DNA of 64,000 bases. Origin: Streptomyces sp. P9-A2 (GTDB lineage Bacteria > Actinomycetota > Actinomycetes > Streptomycetales > Streptomycetaceae). Both the position numbers and the translations under genes were made by a program. Location of the stretch: NCBI RefSeq assembly GCF_036634175.1, contig NZ_JAZIFX010000001.1, positions 930,001 through 994,000 on the forward strand. The letters run 5' to 3'. This document shows positions 51,407 to 61,339 of this stretch, one piece after another (position 1 is the first letter of the stretch; each line of letters begins with the position of its first letter). The notes beneath the pieces were generated by a model. It worked only from the letters and a program-made list of their open reading frames with translations, had not been told where the DNA came from and ran no database searches.

Positions 51407-52534
51407 TCATGGCCGCGTGTCGCCGATCACCTGTACAGCGCGTTCGATCTCGGCCCCGGACAGGTCCGCGCGGGCGGTCAGTCTGAGCCGTGAGATGCCG
51501 TCGGGCACGGAAGGAGGGCGGAAGCAGCCCACGGACAGGCCGGCCGCCCGGCAGTCGGCCGCCCATCGCACGGCCTGCTCCGGGGACGGGGCACGCACCG
51601 AGACGACCGCGGCGTCGGGACGTACGGCTTCGAGGCCCGCGGCCGTCAGCCGGTGGTGCAGGTCGCGCGCCACCGCGCCCGCCCGCGCCGCACGTCCGGG
51701 TTCGCGGCGCAACAACCGCAGGGCCGCGAGCGCGGCTCCCGCGGCCGCCGGTGCCAGGCCCGTGTCGAAGATGAACGTCCGGGCCGTGTTGACCAGATGC
51801 TCGACGACCCGCGCCGGGCCGAGCACCGCTCCGCCCTGGCTGCCGAGCGACTTGGACAGCGTGAGCGTCACCACGACGTCCTCGGCGCCGGCGAGCCCCG
51901 CCGCGTGCGGGGCGCCGCGTCCGCCGTCACCGAGCACCCCGAGGCCGTGGGCGTCGTCGAGCACCAGTCCCGCGCCGTGCTCACGGCACGCCCCCGCCAG
52001 CGCGGCGAGCGGAGCGGCGTCCCCGTCGACCGAGAAGACCGTGTCGGACACGGCCACGGCGGCTCCGTCGTGCCCGCTCAGCGCCTTGCGCACAGCATCC
52101 GGTTCGGCGTGCGCCACGACCTGCGTCCTGCCCCGGGCCAGCCGGCAGCCGTCGATCAGGGAGGCGTGGTTGCCCGCGTCGGACACGATCAGGGCGCCGT
52201 GCGGGGCGAGCGCGGTGACGGCCGCGAGGTTGGCCGCGTATCCGGAGGAGAGGACGAGGGCCGCCTCGAAGCCGCAGAAGTCGGCCAGTTCGCGTTCCAG
52301 CTCGGTGTGCAGCTCGGTGGTGCCGGTGACGAGCCGGGACCCGGTGGCCCCGCCGCCCCAGGTCCGCGCGGCCCGCGCCGCGCCCTCGGCCACTTCCGGG
52401 TGACGGGCGAGGCCCAGGTAGTCGTTGCTCGCCAGGTCCAGGAGCGGCGCGTCGGCGGCCCGCGGGCGCAGCGTCCGTACGAGCCCGGCCCGGCGGCGCA
52501 GCTCCGCCTGCTCGTCGATCCAGCCGAACGCCAT
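51407..52534 (-). CDS. bioF: 8-amino-7-oxononanoate synthase
   Basis: 375 residues from MAFGWIDEQAELRRRAG (ATG at 52534; GGAGG six bases upstream). Alpha-oxoamine synthase family: LDLASNDYLGLARHPEV, DAGNHASLIDGCRL, LVLDDAHGLGVLGDGGRG and the PLP Lys in VTLTLSKSLGSQGGAVLGP. It condenses pimeloyl-ACP/CoA with alanine in biotin synthesis. It is divergent from bioB across 146 bases, separate from the bioBAD operon. Confidence 0.95.
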   Translation of the reverse strand: MAFGWIDEQAELRRRAGLVRTLRPRAADAPLLDLASNDYLGLARHPEVAEGAARAARTWGGGATGSRLVTGTTELHTELERELADFCGFEAALVLSSGYAANLAAVTALAPHGALIVSDAGNHASLIDGCRLARGRTQVVAHAEPDAVRKALSGHDGAAVAVSDTVFSVDGDAAPLAALAGACREHGAGLVLDDAHGLGVLGDGGRGAPHAAGLAGAEDVVVTLTLSKSLGSQGGAVLGPARVVEHLVNTARTFIFDTGLAPAAAGAALAALRLLRREPGRAARAGAVARDLHHRLTAAGLEAVRPDAAVVSVRAPSPEQAVRWAADCRAAGLSVGCFRPPSVPDGISRLRLTARADLSGAEIERAVQVIGDTRP

Positions 52535-52680
52535 GGGTCCTCCGGTGATTTTGCAGGCAATGAACAGACAGTAGCGGGGCGGCCTCCGGACCACAGTGTG
52601 GCCATGCCCACAGCCGACAGCGCCTCTGTTGTACGAACCGTCCTTGGCCGGGGCGGCCGAATAGGACAGGATCGGCTTTC

Positions 52681-53952
52681 ATGGACCTGCTGAACACGCT
52701 GGTGGACAAGGGGCTGCGGCGCGAGACGCCGACCCGTGAGGAAGCGCTGGCCGTCCTCGGGACGTCCGACGACGATCTGCTCGATGTGGTGGCCGCGGCC
52801 GGAAAGGTGCGGCGGCACTGGTTCGGGCGGCGGGTGAAACTCAACTATCTGGTCAACCTCAAGTCCGGCCTGTGCCCGGAGGACTGCTCCTACTGTTCCC
52901 AGCGGCTCGGTTCGAAGGCCGACATCCTGAAGTACACCTGGCTCAAACCCGGCCAGGCCTCGCAGGCGGCCGCGGCCGGACTGGCGGGCGGCGCCAAACG
53001 GGTGTGCCTGGTGGCCAGCGGCCGCGGTCCGACCGACCGTGACGTGGACCGTGTCTCCGACACGATCAGGGCGATCAAGGAGGGCAACGAGGGCGTCGAG
53101 GTGTGCGCCTGCCTCGGACTGCTCTCCGAGGGGCAGGCGGAGCGGCTGCGCGAGGCGGGCGCGGACGCCTACAACCACAACCTCAACACCTCCGAGGCCA
53201 CCTACGGGGACATCACCACCACCCATACGTACGCCGACCGGGTGGACACCGTGCACAAGGCGCACGCGGCCGGTCTGTCCGCCTGTTCCGGTCTGATCGC
53301 CGGCATGGGTGAGAGCGACGCGGACCTGGTCGACGTGGTCTTCGCACTGCGCGAGCTGGACCCGGACTCGGTGCCGGTGAACTTCCTGATCCCGTTCGAG
53401 GGCACGCCGCTCGCGAAGGAATGGAACCTCAGCCCGCAGCGGTGCCTGAGGATCCTGGCGATGGTGCGGTTCGTGTGCCCGGACGTCGAGGTGCGGATCG
53501 CGGGTGGCCGGGAGGTGCATCTGCGTACCATGCAGCCGCTCGCGCTGCACCTGGCCAACTCGATCTTCCTCGGGGACTACCTCACCAGCGAGGGCCAGGC
53601 GGGCCGGGCCGACCTGGAGATGATCGCGGACGCCGGGTTCGAGGTGGAGGGCACCGACCGGGTGACACTGCCAAAACACCGGGCGGCGGGCACGGGCGGG
53701 TGCGGGTCCCACAAGAACGGCGGCGGGTGCGGGTCCCACGGGGACGGCGGCGGGTGCGGGTCGACGTCCTCCGGCGCGGGGGTGTGCGGGGGCGCGGAGG
53801 CGTCCTCGGGCGTGGGCGCAGGCGCAGAGACGGAGGGGTCCTCGGGCCCGGGGGCGGTCACAGAGAGGGCAGGCCCGGCCGACGGGCCGCGTACCGATCT
53901 CGTCGCCGTCCGCCGGCGGGGTACCGGAACGGATCTCGCGCCCAATGCCTGA
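52681..53952 (+). CDS. bioB: biotin synthase with Cys-Gly-His-rich C-terminal tail
   Basis: 423 residues. Radical-SAM CxxxCxxC is at C65, C69, C72 ([12 protein letters not shown]), and the second-cluster regions [11 protein letters not shown] and [12 protein letters not shown] follow. It inserts sulfur into dethiobiotin. The catalytic part ends near residue 330. A tail of about 92 residues begins with three GGxCGS units ([28 protein letters not shown]) and continues Gly/Ala/Glu-rich. The stop overlaps the bioA start by eight bases. Confidence 0.95.
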   Translation: MDLLNTLVDKGLRRETPTREEALAVLGTSDDDLLDVVAAAGKVRRHWFGRRVKLNYLVNLKSGLCPEDCSYCSQRLGSKADILKYTWLKPGQASQAAAAGLAGGAKRVCLVASGRGPTDRDVDRVSDTIRAIKEGNEGVEVCACLGLLSEGQAERLREAGADAYNHNLNTSEATYGDITTTHTYADRVDTVHKAHAAGLSACSGLIAGMGESDADLVDVVFALRELDPDSVPVNFLIPFEGTPLAKEWNLSPQRCLRILAMVRFVCPDVEVRIAGGREVHLRTMQPLALHLANSIFLGDYLTSEGQAGRADLEMIADAGFEVEGTDRVTLPKHRAAGTGGCGSHKNGGGCGSHGDGGGCGSTSSGAGVCGGAEASSGVGAGAETEGSSGPGAVTERAGPADGPRTDLVAVRRRGTGTDLAPNA

Positions 53953-55225
53953 GTGGTCCGTACCCGAACTGCTCGAGCTGGACCGGCGGCACGTCTGGCA
54001 TCCGTACGGGCCCATGCCGGGCCGCGGGGAACCGCTCGTCGTGGAATCGGCGAGCGGGGTCCGGCTGAGGCTCGCCGACGGCTCGGGCGAGCTGGTCGAC
54101 GGGATGTCGTCCTGGTGGTCGGCGATCCACGGCTACAACCACCCGGTGCTGAACGAGGCCGCGCGCGACCAGCTCGGGCGGATGAGCCATGTGATGTTCG
54201 GCGGGCTCACGCACGAGCCCGCCGTCCGGCTGGCGAAGCTCCTTGTCGACATGTCACCCGACGGCCTCGAGCATGTCTTCCTCGCCGACTCGGGCTCGGT
54301 GTCGGTCGAGGTGGCCGTCAAGATGTGCCTGCAGTACTGGCGTTCGCTCGGGCGGCCCGAGAAGCGGCGGTTGCTGACGTGGCGGGGCGGCTACCACGGC
54401 GACACCTGGCAGCCGATGTCGGTCTGCGATCCCGAGGGCGGGATGCACGAGCTGTGGGCCGGGGTGCTCCCGGAGCAGGTGTTCGCCGAGGCCCCGCCGG
54501 CCGCGTACGAGGAGTCGTACGCCGAGCACCTGTGGGAGCTGATCGGGCGGCATGCCGGGGAACTGGCGGCCGTGATCGTGGAGCCGGTGGTGCAGGGCGC
54601 GGGCGGCATGCGCTTCCACTCCCCCGCGTATCTGCGGGTGCTGCGCGAGGCGTGCGACGCGCACGGCGTGCTGCTGGTGTTCGACGAGATCGCGACCGGG
54701 TTCGGGCGTACGGGCGCGCTGTTCGCGGCCGGGCACGCGGCGGTGACGCCCGATGTGATGTGCGTGGGCAAGGCGCTGACCGGCGGCTATCTGACTCTGG
54801 CGGCGACGCTGTGCACCGCGCGCGTGGCCGACGGCATCTCGCGCGGCGAGGTACCGGTGCTGGCGCACGGTCCGACGTTCATGGGCAATCCGCTGGCGGC
54901 CGCCGTGGCCTGCGCCTCGATCGAACTGCTGCTCGGGCAGGACTGGCTCGCGGAGATCAAACGCATCGAGTCGGGCCTGCGGGAGGGACTGGCGCCGGCG
55001 GCCGGTCTGCCGGGCGTCCGTGACGTGCGGGTCCTCGGCGCCATCGGCGTCGTCCAGCTCGATCACGACGTGGACATGGAGGCGGCCACACGCGCGGCGG
55101 TGCGCCGGGGTGTGTGGCTGCGGCCGTTCCGCGACCTCGTCTACACCATGCCGCCGTACATCACCGGTGACCCGGACGTGGCCCGGATCGCGGACGCGGT
55201 GTGCGCGGCGGCCGAGGAGGGATGA
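53945..55225 (+). CDS. bioA: adenosylmethionine-8-amino-7-oxononanoate aminotransferase
   Basis: 426 residues, class-III PLP aminotransferase. BioA-specific features: HVWHPYGPM near the N-terminus, [17 protein letters not shown], the [20 protein letters not shown] region and the Lys in [17 protein letters not shown]. It converts KAPA to DAPA using S-adenosylmethionine as amino donor. The start lies inside the 3' end of bioB. Confidence 0.96.
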   Translation: MPEWSVPELLELDRRHVWHPYGPMPGRGEPLVVESASGVRLRLADGSGELVDGMSSWWSAIHGYNHPVLNEAARDQLGRMSHVMFGGLTHEPAVRLAKLLVDMSPDGLEHVFLADSGSVSVEVAVKMCLQYWRSLGRPEKRRLLTWRGGYHGDTWQPMSVCDPEGGMHELWAGVLPEQVFAEAPPAAYEESYAEHLWELIGRHAGELAAVIVEPVVQGAGGMRFHSPAYLRVLREACDAHGVLLVFDEIATGFGRTGALFAAGHAAVTPDVMCVGKALTGGYLTLAATLCTARVADGISRGEVPVLAHGPTFMGNPLAAAVACASIELLLGQDWLAEIKRIESGLREGLAPAAGLPGVRDVRVLGAIGVVQLDHDVDMEAATRAAVRRGVWLRPFRDLVYTMPPYITGDPDVARIADAVCAAAEEG

Positions 55226-55226
55226 C

Positions 55227-55943
55227 ATGCCGGTACTGGTGATCACGGGCACGGGCACCGAGGTCGGCAAAACGGTGGTGACGGCCGCGGTCGCCGCGAC
55301 GGCGCTGGCGGCCGGACGGTCGGTGGCCGTGCTGAAGGCGGCGCAGACCGGGGTGCGGCCGGACGAACCCGGGGACGCCGAGGAGGTCGCACGGCTCGCC
55401 GGGGCCGTCACGACCGCCGAACTCGCCCGGTATCCGGACCCGCTGGCGCCCGCCACCGCCGCACGGCGGGCGGGCCGGGCGCCGGTGCGTCCGCACGAGG
55501 TGGCCGAGACCGCCGCCAAGCTGGCCGCCGAGCACGATCTGGTGCTCGTGGAGGGCGCGGGCGGGCTGCTCGTCCGGTTCGACGAGGACGGCGGAACGCT
55601 GGCGGACGCGGCGGCGCTGTTGTCGGCGCCGGTGCTCGTGGTGGCGGCGGCGGGCCTCGGCACCCTGAACGTGACGGAGCTGACGTCCCGTGAACTGCGC
55701 TCGCGCGGGCTCGACCCGGCGGGAGTGGTGATCGGCAGCTGGCCCGCCGAGGCGGGTCTGGCCGCGCGCTGCAACGTGCGGGATCTGCCGGAGGTGACGG
55801 GGGCGCCGCTACTGGGCGCGGTGCCGGCCGGTGCGGCAGGCCTGCCGCCGGCCTGCTTCCGCGCGTCGGCGCCACGATGGCTGGCGCCGCGGCTGGACGG
55901 CACGTGGGACGTGGCGGAGTTCCGGGGACGGGAGGCCGGCTGA
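55227..55943 (+). CDS. bioD: dethiobiotin synthetase
   Basis: 238 residues from [18 protein letters not shown]. The P-loop GTGTEVGKT, the KAAQTGV switch region and [13 protein letters not shown] are the family motifs. It closes the ureido ring with CO2 and ATP. It starts one base after the bioA stop. The last 40 residues ([13 protein letters not shown] and beyond) are longer than in E. coli BioD. Confidence 0.95.
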   Translation: MPVLVITGTGTEVGKTVVTAAVAATALAAGRSVAVLKAAQTGVRPDEPGDAEEVARLAGAVTTAELARYPDPLAPATAARRAGRAPVRPHEVAETAAKLAAEHDLVLVEGAGGLLVRFDEDGGTLADAAALLSAPVLVVAAAGLGTLNVTELTSRELRSRGLDPAGVVIGSWPAEAGLAARCNVRDLPEVTGAPLLGAVPAGAAGLPPACFRASAPRWLAPRLDGTWDVAEFRGREAG

Positions 55944-55996
55944 TCTCCCGCGCGGCCCCGGTGTTCCGGGCTCCGGCTGCTCAGGCAGCGGCAAGG

Positions 55997-56024
55997 GGGG
56001 CACCGGAGACGGACAAGGTGCCCC
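55997..56024. terminator. hairpin after bioD
   Basis: GGGGCACC / GGTGCCCC with a 12-base loop, about 55 bases past the bioD stop; probable end of the bioBAD transcript. Confidence 0.55.
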
Positions 56025-56145
56025 TTACACCGGACCCGCGTGATGGTGCCCATACGGGGGATGTCCGGCGTGGGAGCCCTCGCACTACCCTCGGGCTCGA
56101 CAGGCTCGATCTGCACGGCCCGATGGCCACACGGAGGAGGCGGTC

Positions 56146-57018
56146 TTGTCCACACCCGCTACGGAGCACGCCCCCGGCCTCGCGTCGGCCGACTCGATCG
56201 CGGCCCGCGCCCGCGGGCTGACGAAGGCGTACGGATCCGGTGAGACGACCGTGCTCGCCCTGGACGCGGTGGACGTGGACATCGTCCGCGGCCGGTTCAC
56301 GGCGGTGATGGGGCCGTCGGGATCGGGAAAGTCGACGCTGATGCACTGTCTGGCCGGGCTCGACACCGTTTCGGCCGGACAGGTGTGGCTCGGTGACACC
56401 GAGATCACGGGGCTGAAGGACCGCGAGCTGACGCGTCTGCGACGGGACCGGATCGGTTTCATGTTCCAGTCGTTCAATCTCATCCCGACGCTGAACGCGC
56501 TGGAGAACATCACGCTTCCCATGGACATCGCGGGCCGGAAGCCCGACGAGAAGTGGCTGGACCAGGTCATCGACACACTGGGGCTGCGGGACCGGCTCGG
56601 GCACCGGCCGGCGCAGCTGTCCGGCGGCCAGCAGCAGCGCGTGGCGTGTGCGCGGGCGCTGGCCTCCCGGCCCGAGCTGATCTTCGCGGACGAGCCGACC
56701 GGCAATCTCGACTCGCGCGCGGGGCTGGAGGTGCTCGGTTTTCTGCGCGAGGCCGTGGACCGACTGCACCAGACCGTGGTGATGGTCACCCACGACCCCG
56801 GCGCCGCCACCCACTCCGATCTGGTGCTGTTCCTGGCCGACGGGCGGATCGTCGACGAGATGGAGCAGCCCACGGCACAGGCGGTACTCGACCGGATGAA
56901 ACGATTCGACGGGATCCGCGCCCAGCCCGCCGCCGGCGGCCCGGCGCCCGGCCGTGCTTCCGGCCCCACCCCCGACGGTGCCGTACCGGCCGGCGGGCCG
57001 GCCCCCGGCAAGGACTGA
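56146..57018 (+). CDS. ABC transporter ATP-binding protein (LolD/MacB type)
   Basis: 290 residues from a TTG after GGAGGAGG. Walker A GPSGSGKST, the Q-loop region, signature LSGGQQQR and Walker B LIFADEPT are intact. It belongs to the family that drives FtsX-type permeases, which lies four bases downstream. A Gly/Ala/Pro tail of about 30 residues ends the protein. Confidence 0.95.
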   Translation: MSTPATEHAPGLASADSIAARARGLTKAYGSGETTVLALDAVDVDIVRGRFTAVMGPSGSGKSTLMHCLAGLDTVSAGQVWLGDTEITGLKDRELTRLRRDRIGFMFQSFNLIPTLNALENITLPMDIAGRKPDEKWLDQVIDTLGLRDRLGHRPAQLSGGQQQRVACARALASRPELIFADEPTGNLDSRAGLEVLGFLREAVDRLHQTVVMVTHDPGAATHSDLVLFLADGRIVDEMEQPTAQAVLDRMKRFDGIRAQPAAGGPAPGRASGPTPDGAVPAGGPAPGKD

Positions 57019-57022
57019 GATC

Positions 57023-59590
57023 ATGCTGAGGGCGACGCTCAGGAGCTTCCTCGCCCACAAGGGACGACTGCTGCTGTCCGCGCTGGCTGTCGTCCTGTCC
57101 GTGGCGTTCGTCGCGGGCAGCCTGATCTTCTCCGACACCGTCGCACGCACCTTCGACCGGCTCTTCGCCTCCACCTCCGCCGACGTGACCGTGTCGCCCC
57201 CGAAGGAACTGGAGGCGGCCGTGCCCACCGGCCAGGTCCGGACCGTGCCCGCCTCACTCGCCGAGCGGCTGGCCGCAGTCGAGGGGGTCGGCTCCGCCCG
57301 ACCGGAGGTCAGGGCCGGGAACATCACGGTCGTCGACAGCGACAACCGGCCGGTGGGGCCGACGACCGGCACACCGACGCGCGCGGTGGGCTGGTCCGCC
57401 GACGAACGCAGTGGCGTAGAGCTGGCCTCCGGCCGTGTCCCGCGCGGTGCCGGGGAGGCCGTGCTGGACGCGGACACCGCCGACGCCGAGGCCGTGAAGA
57501 TCGGCGACACCCTGTCGGTGCAGGCGCAGCCGGGCACCTTCCACGTCGAGATCGTCGGGATCGCCTCCTTCACCACCCCCAACCCGGGCGCGGCCCTCGT
57601 CTTCCTCGATCCCCAGGTCGCCGGCGTCGAGCTGCTGGGATCGGCGGACCGGGCCACGAGCATCGCCGTCGAAGCGGGGCCGGGCGTGACCCCCGAGGAG
57701 CTCGACCGCCGTGTCACCGAGGCGCTCGGCGCCGGCACCTACCGGGTGGAGACGGCCGACGAACAGGCAGCGACGGCCACCGACGAGCTGGGCGAATTCC
57801 TCGTCGTGATCAAGTACGTGATGCTCGGCTTCGCCGGGATCGCCGTGCTCGTCGGCATCTTCCTGATCGTCAACACCTTCTCGATGCTGATCGCGCAGCG
57901 CACCCGCGAACTCGGGCTGCTGCGGGCGCTCGGCGCCGACCGGCGGCAGGTGCGCCGCTCGGTGCTCACCGAGGCGGTGCTGCTCGGCCTGTTCGGCTCG
58001 ACATCGGGCATGGCGGCCGGTATCGGGCTCGCCTACGGGCTGATCCGGCTGATGAGCGTCTTCGGCATGAACCTGAACACCACGGAAATGGTCATCGGGT
58101 GGGTCACGCCCGTCACGGCGTATGTGGTCGGGGTCGGGGTCACCTTCGTGGCGGCGTACCTTCCGGCCCGCCGCGCGGCGGAGGTGTCCCCGATGGCTGC
58201 CCTCGCCGACGCCGAGATCGCCGGGACGGGCCGGCCGTTGCGGACCCGCGCGGTGGTGGGGTCCGTCGTCGGGGCGCTCGGCGCCGCTGCCCTGGCGGGC
58301 TGCGCCATCTCGACCGGGACGGGGCCGGCGGCGTCCCTGCTGGGACTGGGCGTCGTCCTGACCCTGATCGCGACCGTCGTCGCCGGCCCGTTGTTGGTGC
58401 GGCCGGTGATCCGGGTGCTGGGCGGGGCCTTCCCCGCCCTGTTCGGGCCGGTAGGGACGATGAGCCGGCGCAACGCCCTGCGCAATCCCCGCCGTACCGG
58501 TGCCACCGCCGCCGCGCTGATGGTGGGACTCGCCCTGGTCGGCGGCATGTCGGTGGCCGGCGCCTCCATGTCCCGCTCCTTCGACGAGCAGATCGACAGG
58601 ACGCTGGGCGCCGATTTCGTCATCCAGAACGCCAACTTCCAGCCGTTCTCCCAGGAGGTCACCGACCGGGTGCGGGACACGGAGGGCGTGGGCGTCCTCG
58701 TACGGCAGCGGTTCGCTCCGGTGGCCGTGCGGCTGCCGGACGGGGAGCGGATCGAGACGACCGCCGCCGGGTACGACCACCGGGTCGACGACGTCGCCCG
58801 GCTCACCTACGCGAGCGGCGGCACGGCGGCGGCGCTGGCCGACGGCGGCATCGCCATGGACGCCGGATTCGCCGCGGGCCACGGTGTCCGGACGGGCGAT
58901 GTCATCCCGGTCGAGTTCCCGGGCGGGCGGCGCACCGAGCTGACCGTGGGCGCCCTCACCGACATGGAAAACGGCGAGGGCTTCGGCGTCCAGGGCGGAC
59001 TGTTCCTCGGTATCGCGGCGGTCGAGAAGTACGTGCCCGGTGGGCAGGACTCCGCGCTGTACGTGAACGCCGCCGACGGCACGAACGCGGATGAGCTCCG
59101 TGACCGGCTGGAGACGGCGCTCGACCCGTATCCGCAGGTCCAGGTACGTGACCAGGCCGACTACAAGGACCTCGTGCATGATCAGATCGCGGTCCTGCTG
59201 TACCTCGTCTACGCCCTCCTGGGGCTGGCGATCATCATCGCGGTGCTCGGCGTGGTCAACACCCTGACGCTGTCGGTGGTGGAGCGCACCCGGGAGATCG
59301 GGCTGCTGCGTGCCATCGGGCTGAGCCGGCGGCAGCTGCGGCGGATGATCCGGCTGGAGGCCGTGGTGATCGCGGTCTTCGGCGCGGTGCTGGGCCTCGT
59401 GCTGGGGCTGGTGTGGGGCATCTGCATACACCAGGTGCTGGCACTGCAGGGCATGACCGCGCTCGCGATCCCCTGGGGCACCGTCGTGGCGGTCGTCATC
59501 GGTGCGGCGGTGATCGGCATCGTGGCGGCACTCCTGCCGGCCCTGCGCGCGTCGCGGATGAACGTCCTTGAGGCGATCGCGCACGAGTGA
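57023..59590 (+). CDS. FtsX-like ABC permease
   Basis: 855 residues from MLRATLRSFLAHKGRLLL. Two repeats of the FtsX unit: an N-terminal helix (LSALAVVLSVAFVAGSLIF) and a large extracellular domain, then three helices (starting KYVMLGFAGIAVLVGIFLIVN), a central RRNALRNPRRTGATAAALMVG segment, a second extracellular domain, and a final three-helix block (YLVYALLGLAIIIAVLGVVN). Partner of the ATP-binding protein. The class exports lipids or peptides or signals to cell-wall enzymes. The substrate is unknown. Confidence 0.94.
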   Translation: MLRATLRSFLAHKGRLLLSALAVVLSVAFVAGSLIFSDTVARTFDRLFASTSADVTVSPPKELEAAVPTGQVRTVPASLAERLAAVEGVGSARPEVRAGNITVVDSDNRPVGPTTGTPTRAVGWSADERSGVELASGRVPRGAGEAVLDADTADAEAVKIGDTLSVQAQPGTFHVEIVGIASFTTPNPGAALVFLDPQVAGVELLGSADRATSIAVEAGPGVTPEELDRRVTEALGAGTYRVETADEQAATATDELGEFLVVIKYVMLGFAGIAVLVGIFLIVNTFSMLIAQRTRELGLLRALGADRRQVRRSVLTEAVLLGLFGSTSGMAAGIGLAYGLIRLMSVFGMNLNTTEMVIGWVTPVTAYVVGVGVTFVAAYLPARRAAEVSPMAALADAEIAGTGRPLRTRAVVGSVVGALGAAALAGCAISTGTGPAASLLGLGVVLTLIATVVAGPLLVRPVIRVLGGAFPALFGPVGTMSRRNALRNPRRTGATAAALMVGLALVGGMSVAGASMSRSFDEQIDRTLGADFVIQNANFQPFSQEVTDRVRDTEGVGVLVRQRFAPVAVRLPDGERIETTAAGYDHRVDDVARLTYASGGTAAALADGGIAMDAGFAAGHGVRTGDVIPVEFPGGRRTELTVGALTDMENGEGFGVQGGLFLGIAAVEKYVPGGQDSALYVNAADGTNADELRDRLETALDPYPQVQVRDQADYKDLVHDQIAVLLYLVYALLGLAIIIAVLGVVNTLTLSVVERTREIGLLRAIGLSRRQLRRMIRLEAVVIAVFGAVLGLVLGLVWGICIHQVLALQGMTALAIPWGTVVAVVIGAAVIGIVAALLPALRASRMNVLEAIAHE

Positions 59591-59775
59591 CACGCGCGGG
59601 CGGGCTCCCTGGGTGTGGCCACTCTTGCGGCGTACACGCCCGAACGGGTGGCGTGCCGTCCGGGCAGGACGGACAAAACGAACAGGACGGGCAAGCCGGG
59701 CAGGGTGCGGACGTGCGACGCGTCCGGCTCGTGGAATTCCGTGTCGCGGGCCGGGCCCCGTGCTGGGATCTGCGC

Positions 59776-59979
59776 ATGACCGAGCTGCGTATACGGGCCG
59801 CGACGCCCGAGGATCTCGACACCGTGCTGGCCTTCTGGAAGGTTGCCGCAGAGGGCACGAGCATCAGCGACGACCGGGAGGTAGTGGAGCGGCTGGTCGC
59901 CCGCGATCCCGGGGCGCTGATCCTCGCCGAGCAGGACACGGAGCCGGTCGGCACCGTGATCGCCGGCTTCGACGGGTGA
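59776..59979 (+). pseudogene. GNAT acetyltransferase, truncated after the first third
   Basis: The N-terminus is a clear GNAT start (MTELRIRAATPEDLDTVLAFWKVAAEG ... GALILAEQDTEPVGTVIAGFDG), but a TGA follows exactly where homologues continue with a Trp-Arg-Gly segment, leaving 67 residues instead of about 150. Downstream the frame does not resume a recognisable acetyl-CoA-binding motif. It is a gene remnant or, less likely, a very short product. Confidence 0.75.
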
Positions 59980-60368
59980 AGGCGGCACCTTCCAACTGCT
60001 CTACGACGGGGCGGACCGGAGCGGAAGGTGCGGTTGCTGTACTTCGAGCGGAGGCTGTTCACGAGCGGAGATCACTGCTGCGGAGCAGCGTCTGTCCCAA
60101 CGTGGGCAGAGTCCTTGCCGCCGGCGAGGCGTTCAGCCGTCCCGCCCACCACAAGGTCGGCACGAAGCCGCGCCGAACTGGATAAATGACAAGCCGAGTG
60201 GGCCTTCATGCCGCCCGCGCTGCTCCCCGGGCACGGGCCGGCTGCCACAGCTCGGTGCGCGCCGCCGACACCGAGCGGGCAGTGTCCCAGTAGGGGTGCC
60301 ACCACAGGCGCGACAACCGCCGCGAGCCGTGCCCCCGATGCGGCAATGTCCTCCGGGCCTGTGCTGCG
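59980..60368. other. 389-base gap without a convincing gene
   Basis: I see nothing I can name. It begins with the decayed 3' part of the GNAT gene. Short open frames on both strands (for example minus 60072-60305) have no recognisable motif. Confidence 0.55.
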
Positions 60369-60803
60369 CTACACGCGCGCGCCGTGCACGTGCCGCGGTT
60401 CGGCCAGCAGACCGTAGATGACCAGCACGGACACCGCCATCGTGAACAGAGACCAGAATGGGTAGACCGGAAGGAAGATCATCTGACCGACGAGACAGAG
60501 CGCTGCCAGACAGATGCCCGTCAGCCGCGCCGCTCTGGAACCCACGAGCACACCGAGACCCGCCAGGGCCATCACGATGCCGATGGCGACCCAGATCCAG
60601 CCCCAAGCCGTGTAGTTGAAGATGAGCAGCCGGTTGCCCTCGGAATAAACGGTCGAGTAGTAGCCATGATTGAAGATCGCCACAAATCCGTTGAGCAGGT
60701 TGAAGAGGGCGCTGACCAATAGCAGGATTCCGGCGAAGGCCACCCAGCGCGATCGCTCCATCGGAGGCACGGCACCGTCTGGTGGAGAGGTTTGTTGCTG
60801 CAT
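60369..60803 (-). CDS. four-helix membrane protein (DUF7144-like)
   Basis: 144 residues from MQQQTSPPDGAVPPMERSRW (an ATG three codons earlier is also possible; ribosome-binding sites are weak). Four transmembrane helices, starting with WVAFAGILLLVSALFNLLNGFVAI, and later WGWIWVAIGIVMALAGLGVLVG and LTGICLAALCLVGQMIFLPVYPFW. This matches the small Streptomyces membrane family I recall as DUF7144. No function is known. Its base composition is less GC-rich than the core genes. Confidence 0.78.
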   Translation of the reverse strand: MQQQTSPPDGAVPPMERSRWVAFAGILLLVSALFNLLNGFVAIFNHGYYSTVYSEGNRLLIFNYTAWGWIWVAIGIVMALAGLGVLVGSRAARLTGICLAALCLVGQMIFLPVYPFWSLFTMAVSVLVIYGLLAEPRHVHGARV

Positions 60804-61339
60804 GGGATCCATGAGATGCAGCACCACCGCAGGCCCGCAATCGGTAGGGGCCCGTGGGTGTTGCGCGGCCGCCTGTGCTCTCGGGCGACCGGCTCGTGGG
60901 TAACGCGGGCCGATGGCCCTGTCCGCGGCTCCGAGAGGCGCCCGTATATGGCCTGCCGCCCGCGAGCTGTCCGGCATTGCGCCGGACCGGGTGGTGGCCG
61001 GGCCTCTCATCAGCGTCTCCGACGGCACCTCCCGGGCCCGGTGACACCACCCCCCAGGTCATGCCTTCGACAGGGGGACACAGTCATGCCGGGCCCGGAG
61101 GCCAGCGGCCCTCTTGCAGGACCGCGAAGAAGTTAACGGGGGGCCACGCTGCCTGGGCAACCTGCTCGCTGAGACGGGCGTGCGGGTACGGCGAGCCGGG
61201 CGGCATATTGGGGCGGATCCAGGGGCCGCTCCTGACCTGCAATGGAGCGCCGATTGTGGCTCTGATCAGCTGATCTTGCGATGGCGGGCGTTGGCCTCCA
61301 GCGGGAGGTTACGAGCTGCGGACCGCACCCCCTGGCAGC
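60804..61339. other. 536-base gap, no supported gene
   Basis: Composition is more even than in the core. On the plus strand a GTACGGCGAGCCGGGCGG tract and scattered short frames occur, none with a motif. It could be decayed sequence between the ClC and DUF7144-like genes, or contain an unrecognised RNA. Confidence 0.5.
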
